Part shown: one piece after another, positions 60,519-64,000 of the stretch
How positions within the stretch are numbered: the first letter of the stretch is position 1
How the letters are laid out: each line of letters begins with the position of its first letter
Source of the DNA: Rhynchonema sp. JSB1_4
Taxonomy: Eukaryota > Nematoda > Chromadorea > Monhysterida > Xyalidae
DNA length: 64,000 bases
NCBI GenBank assembly: GCA_030248065.1
Contig: JASAMV010002911.1
Location: 1-64,000 of the forward strand
Reading direction: 5' to 3'
Program-made: the position numbers and the translations under genes
Notes under the pieces: model-generated
Databases searched by the model: none
Seen by the model: only the letters and a program-made list of their open reading frames with translations
What the model was told of the DNA's origin: nothing

Positions 60519-63500
60519 TCAGTCGTCCTCCACCTCTTCTTTGATCTTCTTCTTCTTTTTCTTCTTCGCTTTCTTCGCAGAGCCACTTTCGTCCGCGTCC
60601 ATTTCAGCTGTTTCTGAAATTGAATACACCACCTTTCTCAATTTCAAAGACACACAATCAATTTGCGGTGAAGACCACACACATAAAGCTATTCAGAACT
60701 CTAACTGGAAAACCCAATAAAATTAAAAAAATTAATTAGGGTACCGGACAACTAAGTCAAAAATTTGGGTCCCAAAAACACAAACTTTCATTGCAAATGA
60801 TGTGTCGTGGCAAACGAGCACACAAGACTGACCTGTCGCAATTATTTTATAATTATAATCTCATTATCAAATAAGCTGACCATCAGCGGCATCGCCATTC
60901 ACGGCCACTTGTTCGGATTCGACCTCTTCCACCTTCTCTCTCTTCGGTTTCTTCATTTTCGGCGGTTTCACATCTTCCTCTTCTTCATCGTTGTCCGCGA
61001 ATCGCTTGCGTTTAGTCGGTATCGTCGAATCGGCCGTCGCGTCATACGTGTGCGTCTCACTGCAATCAGTATTTTTTGTATATTTTTCAATATTGTTTTC
61101 ACGCAAGGTGCTGGAAAAGTGACTAAATATGCCTGCAATCCTTCGGTTTTTTATGGAAAATCTAAAACATTCTTTCTTTGACGACATGAAGCACATTGTG
61201 CACGCGCTGTCTGTCACCCACCTGTTGAAAAACCAGCCATGGGAAATTACTGTTGCAACACCTTGTATTTCTGATATTTCTTGTCAATATCATCGGCGGT
61301 CTTTTTAGATTTCCACACTTTTGGGAAGAACTGCTGAGCTCACTAGCGAATCCAGGGGGCCGCAGGGACCTGGGCCCCCCTCCACCTTTGGTCAGAATGG
61401 GGGCCACCAATGAAAAGGAAAAAGGAACCCCTAAATCGCAGGGTGTTCACTCGAACACACTTCAAAGGTCCGAAAATAGCGCGCTTCGCGCATCAGTTAC
61501 ACCCATATCAGTGAAATTTTGGCTGTCGCGCGTGCAAAAAAATCGTGTATGCTCACGTGTAGCATGGTATTTAGCTTGAAATCACCCAATTAAAAATAAG
61601 CACTGGATAAAAAACGATTTTTGAAAAATCAAACATGCACTAGCTAAAAATGACTTTTGGGATTTGGCCCCTTGGCCGAAAGCTAGATCTGCCGCCGCTG
61701 GCTGAGCTGGTCGAGATTTTTATCACCAAAAACCGAAACATCCTCAATGCATTCGCGTGATCAGGATCAGTCATCGGTAGGGTTAGAGAGATGTCGGGTG
61801 TCGGCTGTCGGGTGTCGGGTGCCAAAAAAGTGTAGGTGTCGGGTACCCCCAGATGTCGGGTGTCGGGTTTTTTCGGACCCGACACCCGACAGCCGACACC
61901 CGACACTTACGGTTCAAAACATCAGTATTGCTTGAGAGAAGAATTTTGAGAGAAAATTTTCTTCGATGACTCATCGGACCACTTTTCTCACCTTACACCA
62001 CACAACAGTGGTGTCGTTAGGGGGGAGGTTGGGGAGGGGTTACACCCCCTGGTATGGGGTATGGGAAATCGGCCGGGGGTATGGGAAATTTTTCCCTTTT
62101 GGAACAAGCACCCCCAAGAAATGACTTTTTGACCTCGAGAAGTACCAAAATTGACCATTTTTCCCCTAAAAATGTCAAAAATCGCTTGCTGACGCAAGAA
62201 AACTCTGTTTTACGCACTTTTAGACCACTTTTTGGTACTTTTTGAAGATTTTTGGGGTCATTTTTTCAGAACACCATCGGGTATGGGAAATTATTGAATT
62301 TTTGGAGAAACCCCCCTGGTATGGGAAATTTTTGATTTTTGCGGCTATGTATGGGAAATTTCCCGAAAATTGGGCTGGGTACGGGAAAATTTCGATTTCT
62401 TAACGACACCACTGCCACATAGGGATCGGCGTCGGTGTCGGAAAAAAGTCGGTGTAGGTACCGACACTACTAATGTCGGTGTCGGTGTCGGTCCACAAAA
62501 GTGTCGGTTTTTTTCAGGTGTCGGTAGTGTCGGTCCCCAATTTTTCGGCAGCCAACTACTATTAGAAAAAAAATATATTTCGTACTGATTATGTTCTTTA
62601 GTTGTCCACAACATATAAAAAAGCGCCAAGCGCTGGTTTTGAACGACCAATTCCTCATACACGGTTCAGTTTCAATTCTGCAGCAGTGCAACACAACAAG
62701 AGAACAATTTTTTTGGAATCAGATTAAAGGAAAGACATGCGAACAGAATGAGAAATATCAATCACGAGTTATTTGCGAAGGACACCGATACATCATTATT
62801 CTCCATCACATCAGATACACTCAATTGTACAAGTATTGACACGTGGGTAGCATACGCTTCAGGAACAACAACTTTTCCGCAGTGTCTGGTTTCAAGCGAT
62901 TTCGGTACTTCGTGTAGAAACAACAAAAGTTGCGCTCATGGTAAAAATCCGGTTCGTTCCAACGTTGAATGTTTCACTGAGAGTGAGAGGCGGACAGAAC
63001 CTGTTTGTTCCTGCGACAAAGAGACAGACCTATCCTATCATACAAAGTTCATAATTGTTTTTTGTTTTGGTATTTGATCCCTCTTTTTTCAGGTGAGAAG
63101 TACACCAACACACCGGTTTTTGTCCAAAAAGGCATTTTAGGTCTAAAAATAAGTTTTTAGGGCTAAAAAAGGCAAACTCGGTTTTACTGTCGGTGTCGGT
63201 CATTTTTTCACTGTCGGTGTCGGTGTCGGCGTGCTTTTTCGCCGGTGTCGGTACTTTCCAAAAAAGTGTCGGTGTCGGTGTCGGTGTCGGTCTACATGAC
63301 CGACGCCGATCCCTACTGCCACACAACCCAAGTAACACAAGGCCGTTCAACTTTCAATCCTCACACAAAGCCCAAAAAACCAAAAAGAAAGCCCTCTCAC
63401 CATCACCATCACCAACCGACCTTTTGAACGAGTGTTTCTCGAACTTGGCCTGTCCCTTCGCCGCGCCACTGATCTTTCGCGCGCCCTGGTCTTTCAGATT

Positions 63501-64000
63501 GGCGATTCTCTGTTCGAGATAGGTGCGTTTCTCGAATCCCAGCCCAGCGTGTTCATTATCCTCCGCCAGGGCATCGACACGACACGCCAGCGCGGCCTTG
63601 GCTGCCAGCATGCGGGACACCTGCACGCACCATAATGGGCATCAACTCATCAAATTACGATCAATGACATTGATTCACACATCAAAACATGTTGGCAAAA
63701 CCACAAGATTGACATCTAAAGCGTTGATCTGTCCAGAGACAAGATTCTGGAGCTGCTGGGTCCACAATCGAGTGAGAGCGAGATAGAAAATGTTTTGATT
63801 GTCCCATACAAGTGCCACATGGTGTGTAATCAGAGATAATCCCAAAAAATGCACTTCCGAAAAAATGCGAAACTCGCCAAGCACTTGGACAAAGACTGTT
63901 GTTGGGAACGAAAGCAATAAGACAAAACTCCATCACGACAGCAATGAACATTTTACCTTTCCCTTCATTTTGGGATGCGCACTGCCAATTAACTGTGCGT
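60519..64000 (-). CDS. NOP58: NOP58 (box C/D snoRNP core protein), C-terminal part, cut by the window edge
   Basis: Visible exons on minus: 64000-63957, 63620-63421, 61059-60881, 60613-60519, in phase. The first reads IGSAHPKMKGK, the second begins VSRMLAAKAALACRVDAL and holds GARKISGAAKGQAKFEKH, the third has THTYDATADSTIPTKRKR, and the last ends in a Lys-run tail (KKKKKKKIKEEVEDD). Order and spacing match the NOP domain end and charged tail of NOP58 rather than NOP56. NOP58 with NOP56, fibrillarin and the 15.5K protein guides rRNA 2'-O-methylation in the nucleolus. The N-terminal half is outside the window. Intron 61060-63420 is packed with inverted-repeat elements, whereas the others are short. 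Confidence 0.9.
61341..61700. mobile_element. hAT-like element with perfect 8-bp duplication GCTGAGCT
   Basis: Starts CACTAGCGAATCCAGGGGGCC and ends GATCTGCCGCCGCTG (right end inverted: CAGCGGCGGCAGATC). The octamer gctgagct stands at 61333-61340 and 61701-61708. 360 bp, no coding frame. A relative is at 54570-54905. Confidence 0.85.
61792..61905. repeat. Fold-back repeat with perfect 29-bp arms
   Basis: The arms 61792-61820 and 61877-61905 are perfect reverse complements made of TGTCGGG units, with a 56-base loop that itself repeats TGTCGGGT. No target duplication was found. The GTCGG unit recalls the element at 62420-63315. Confidence 0.8.
62006..62414 (+). mobile_element. hAT-like element (CAGTGGTGTCGTTA family), right flank split by a later insertion
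   Basis: Perfect 14-bp inverted repeats, CAGTGGTGTCGTTA at the left and TAACGACACCACTG at the right. The left octamer is ccacacaa (61998-62005). The matching right octamer is broken by the element at 62420-63315 and is found intact at 63319-63326. A second copy lies in Irx at 33180-33525. Confidence 0.9.
62420..63315. mobile_element. hAT-like element (TAGGGATCGGCGTCGG family), nested
   Basis: Starts TAGGGATCGGCGTCGGT and ends ACCGACGCCGATCCCTA, a 17-bp inverted repeat. The octamer ctgccaca flanks both sides exactly (62412-62419 and 63316-63323). Arrays of GTCGGT units fill both subterminal parts; the centre (62570-63070) is unique with no transposase frame. TAGGG-type ends are typical of Ac-like hAT elements. 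Confidence 0.9.

Noticed and set aside
62420..63315. GTCGGT arrays considered as a CRISPR-like or satellite array
   Set aside because: The units are contiguous without spacers and lie inside an element with inverted ends and an 8-bp duplication.

Overview
The window is nuclear DNA from an invertebrate animal. Every recognisable gene is split by introns that are often only 50-90 bases long, with GT..AG boundaries and TTTCAG-type acceptors. The genes are animal genes: an Iroquois TALE homeobox gene, a Sosondowah ankyrin gene, secreted ShKT-domain proteins, cytosolic alanyl-tRNA synthetase and the snoRNP protein NOP58. ShKT proteins and small introns would suit an ecdysozoan such as a nematode or tardigrade, but the sequence alone does not name the group. 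No bacterial operon, CRISPR array, rRNA or tRNA was seen.

Layout. Positions 1-751 hold the last exons of an unidentified plus-strand gene. 2481-7969 (+) is a 16-exon gene for an 811-residue type II membrane protein with FG-GAP-like calcium loops, resembling FAM234/ITFG3. 8963-10562 (-) and 11784-14200 (+) are a head-to-head duplicated pair encoding secreted proteins with three ShKT domains; their internal exons have identical lengths and phases. After a transposon-bearing spacer, 19166-24343 (-) is a Sosondowah (Sowah) ankyrin gene. 32623-42572 (+) is an Iroquois (Irx) homeobox gene whose 5' end is not resolved. 42.6-50.5 kb is a gene desert. 50544-59768 (-) is a complete 24-exon alanyl-tRNA synthetase gene (961 aa). 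60519 to the right edge (-) is the 3' part of NOP58. All exon joins given keep the reading phase; they were worked out by hand from the sequence.

The most important signals are these. (1) Sowah and Irx lie next to each other and divergent, the ancient bilaterian Irx-Sowah regulatory block. (2) A short word, TACGGTA/TACCGTA, occurs about 25 times between 17.8 and 49.9 kb, which is this block and its flanking desert, but only about twice in the rest of the window. (3) At least eight families of short inverted-repeat elements are present, most with 8-bp target duplications typical of hAT elements. One sits directly against a splice acceptor of the Irx homeobox. Two are nested in a NOP58 intron so that the order of insertion can be read from the duplications. 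(4) The ShKT pair shares a 1.2 kb divergent promoter.

Genes that work together: AARS1 (tRNA charging) and NOP58 (box C/D snoRNP) are housekeeping neighbours on one strand. Irx is the developmental regulator, and Sowah is probably kept beside it because its introns host Irx enhancers. The ShKT pair is probably a co-regulated secreted set.
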